Below are positions 4,833 through 6,960 of a stretch of 6,960 nucleotides of DNA, one piece after another. Below the pieces are notes generated by a model. That model made no database searches. It saw nothing but the letters and a program-made list of their open reading frames with translations, and was not told where the DNA came from. The DNA is from Calditrichota bacterium (lineage in GTDB: Bacteria > Zhuqueibacterota > Zhuqueibacteria > Zhuqueibacterales > Geothermadaptataceae), in the NCBI GenBank assembly GCA_008501545.1, contig QQUM01000016.1:1-6960 (forward strand). Reading direction: 5' to 3'. Numbering within the stretch: position 1 is the stretch's first letter; the number at the start of each line of letters is the position of its first letter. The translations under genes were made by a program, and so were the position numbers.

Positions 4833-6960
4833 TTAATTTCCCGGAACAACAGGGTCCAATTGGGCGATTTCAGATTCGACACGCTGGAATAATTCGAAAA
4901 CTGCGTGATGGGATGGATCGACGACTTTGGCGTGGGTCAATTGGTCAAGAGCAGACTTTAGATAAAATTTGGCCTTTTCTACTCGCTTTTCTAATTGATG
5001 CAATTCGTACAATGCAGTTAAGGCAACCGCTTTTGAAAAATGTGCATCAATCATATTTGCGTCGATTTGTAAAGCAATATCGTAGGCTTCAATTGCTTTT
5101 GTATAATAGGCAATACTTTGATCAGGTTGTGAAATCTCCTTGTAGGTTGCAGCTAACCGTTCTGCCGCGATTCCTTTATCATAAAATATTTCAGCATGAA
5201 TTGCATCATTTTCTCCTGCGCTTTTGCAGCTCTCAAATGCCTTCCTGTATTCCTTCACTGCTTCTTCAAAATAGCCCTGGTGTGAAAAGAAATCTGCCAG
5301 GAGAATGTGAGCGCGGCCTCGCCTGTGTGCAACTGGCGGCTCTAAATGGAAATTATTGTGTTGATGCGAATAGGACTTAATCGCTTCATGGAAACATAAT
5401 TTTGCTTCATGCTCATCTTTGTTTTCAATGTATATCTTACCCAGTTCGACCAGGACTTTACCAAGTTCAAAATATGCTTGTACTAAACTGGAGTTGAGTT
5501 GACATAATTGATGATACTGACGCTTTGCTGTATTGTAATACTTTATTGCCTGGGCTCTTTCAAGACGCAATTCGTGGATAAATCCAATTCTTTCATTTGC
5601 AAATGCCTGGTTGAAAAGCACCTGGTTGTTACCGGGGCGAATTTTTAATACGGATTCATAAAGATTTACAGCATTGAGGTATTGCGCCAAAGCATCGCTA
5701 TGCTGGCTAAAGTTTACCTGCAGCTCCCCAAGGGCCATATTCACATCAGCTAAATTTTTTGTAACCTGGACCTGAGATGAATCAAATTCGAGAAGTTGTG
5801 TAAAGCATTCTCGAGCGTGCTGGTAGCTCCACAAGGCTTGTCCTTTCTCATCAACCTTGTTTTGCAATTCGCCAAGATGAAGCAAGGCGCGCCCTTTGCT
5901 ATAAAGAGAATGGCCATTGTTCTCCCGCAATTGCAATGCTTTATCAAAAGCTTCGATGGCTACTTGCAGGCATTCAATGGCCTCTTCGGTTTTATTCGCA
6001 GAAATTAATAAAATGCCACTCCCGAGGTATGCATCACCTTTTTTCTGATGGAAATCTACGGAATGTGGTGCAATTTCAAGTGTTCTTTCAAAACAATAAA
6101 TCGCCTTTTTAAATGCAGCTAATGCGGGTTTTACATTGTTCAATGAAGTATGAATATAAGCTGCTTTTGCTTGCGTTAATCCTCGATTGTAAAGGGCGAT
6201 GAGATCATTCGTATTGTGTTTGTTGATTGTGTCATATAACGAATCAGCTTGTTGGAGTATTTCAGCAACCGTTTCGTTGTTTTTATTTGAGGCCTTGACT
6301 GTGGCCAGAATTTGAAAAGAGTTGGCTTTGTTGTTGTTGAGTACATGATTTTCAGGAGCAAATTTTAAAACACCATCAAAACACCCAACAGCTTTTTCAA
6401 GGGCAAGCGCCGGTCGATCGAATTCGCCTTTTGCAATCATATATTTTGCTAACTGCGTATGCGCCAATCCTGTATTATTACTGATCGCAACAGAATCTTT
6501 GTAATTGTGGGCGAGTTTGTCAAGTATTTGCAAAGCATTATTGCTATTTTTGATCGCCTTGTCAATCTCTCCCCTTTTTTCGTAAATTTCCGCTTGCAGC
6601 AACAGGAAATCAACTTTTAGCAGCGATGGTTCAACATGCGATGCAGCGACTTTACGAGCAGCTTCCGTGTGTTGAATCATTTTGTGCAAAACAGTTTCTG
6701 CATCCTGGAACTTTATTCGCGCCAAATGAATTCGGGCTTCGACTTTAAAAATTTCACTCAGCTGGATGATGCAGTGTAAATTGTTCCGCAATGGTGCTTT
6801 GTCCAATAATTGCTCACATGCATAATGGCAATACGTCAATCCGTTATCATACGCTGCAAGGTGAAAGTGAAGATTTGCAATCTGAAGATAAACATCCGAT
6901 TTGCCAATGTTTGCGCTTGTATTCGTCTCGGTCACCCCGAGCACTTCATCATATAAGGAC
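4833..6960 (-). CDS. Large TPR-repeat protein, 5' end beyond the window
   Basis: At least 708 residues made almost entirely of tetratricopeptide-type helical hairpins; no enzymatic, membrane or signal segment is visible. The frame stays open from the stop at 4833 to the right edge. A GTG at 6944 is only an internal codon: the in-frame codons before it read SLYDE, which continues a helix, so the true start is off the window. Counting from that GTG as residue 1, the repeat boundaries (P, E or S at the helix-ending turn) fall at 293, 341, 389, 437 and 485, exactly 48 residues apart, and again at 629 and 677. Each unit shows LG, then A and Y/F at the canonical TPR spacing (LGEL, EAI-xx-Y, A, F), with both helices about seven residues longer than in a 34-residue TPR. 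Such proteins are scaffolds for protein-protein contacts; the partner is unknown. An effector domain could lie in the missing N-terminus. The ygiQ gene follows 75 bp downstream, but a functional link is only inference. Confidence 0.88.
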   Translation of the reverse strand, partial: SLYDEVLGVTETNTSANIGKSDVYLQIANLHFHLAAYDNGLTYCHYACEQLLDKAPLRNNLHCIIQLSEIFKVEARIHLARIKFQDAETVLHKMIQHTEAARKVAASHVEPSLLKVDFLLLQAEIYEKRGEIDKAIKNSNNALQILDKLAHNYKDSVAISNNTGLAHTQLAKYMIAKGEFDRPALALEKAVGCFDGVLKFAPENHVLNNNKANSFQILATVKASNKNNETVAEILQQADSLYDTINKHNTNDLIALYNRGLTQAKAAYIHTSLNNVKPALAAFKKAIYCFERTLEIAPHSVDFHQKKGDAYLGSGILLISANKTEEAIECLQVAIEAFDKALQLRENNGHSLYSKGRALLHLGELQNKVDEKGQALWSYQHARECFTQLLEFDSSQVQVTKNLADVNMALGELQVNFSQHSDALAQYLNAVNLYESVLKIRPGNNQVLFNQAFANERIGFIHELRLERAQAIKYYNTAKRQYHQLCQLNSSLVQAYFELGKVLVELGKIYIENKDEHEAKLCFHEAIKSYSHQHNNFHLEPPVAHRRGRAHILLADFFSHQGYFEEAVKEYRKAFESCKSAGENDAIHAEIFYDKGIAAERLAATYKEISQPDQSIAYYTKAIEAYDIALQIDANMIDAHFSKAVALTALYELHQLEKRVEKAKFYLKSALDQLTHAKVVDPSHHAVFELFQRVESEIAQLDPVVPGN

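Noticed and set aside
6942..6944. GTG as start codon of the TPR protein
   Set aside because: The in-frame codons upstream to the window edge have no stop and read as a continuing helix, and no Shine-Dalgarno sequence precedes the GTG.
1..6960. A new defence, mobile or biosynthetic multi-gene system
   Set aside because: The five genes belong to known families with ordinary spacing. No transposase, integrase, nuclease, toxin-antitoxin pair, CRISPR array or biosynthetic core enzyme is visible.

Overview
The window (6,960 bp, moderately AT-rich) holds five protein genes from a bacterial chromosome. The exported YceI-family protein suggests a Gram-negative cell envelope. Several genes have clear Shine-Dalgarno sites (AGGAG seven bases before two of the starts), which argues against a typical Bacteroidia genome. 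The mix of genes and the long TPR protein would fit a Calditrichota/KSB1-like or other FCB-group lineage, but nothing here fixes the phylum, so treat that as a guess. I see no tRNA, rRNA, CRISPR array, transposase or phage gene.

Left part (1-1746, minus strand): a thiolase gene is followed after 75 bp by a 3-hydroxyacyl-CoA dehydrogenase gene that runs off the left edge. Together they encode two consecutive C4/acyl-CoA steps (acetyl-CoA condensation or cleavage, and 3-hydroxyacyl-CoA/3-ketoacyl-CoA interconversion), so this is probably a beta-oxidation or butanoate-type operon.

Divergent intergenic region (1747-2213, 467 bp): this is the most unusual stretch. It contains AT-rich operator-like palindromes near the thiolase. 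It also contains a 228-bp foldback element at 1898-2125 with 18-bp terminal inverted repeats (17/18 matching) and a GC-rich hairpin at its exact centre. The element carries no ORF and looks like a MITE or similar non-autonomous element.

Middle (2214-2874, plus strand): a secreted YceI-family lipocalin-like protein, then a strong hairpin between this gene and the convergent ygiQ.

Right part (2916-6960, minus strand): a TPR-repeat protein whose 5' end lies beyond the window, then 75 bp with a candidate promoter and an overlapping palindrome, then a YgiQ-family (UPF0313) radical SAM protein. The TPR protein has an unusually regular 48-residue repeat rather than the canonical 34. Apart from the foldback element and this repeat pattern, the region looks like ordinary chromosomal housekeeping or metabolic content. 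I do not see evidence for a new multi-gene system.
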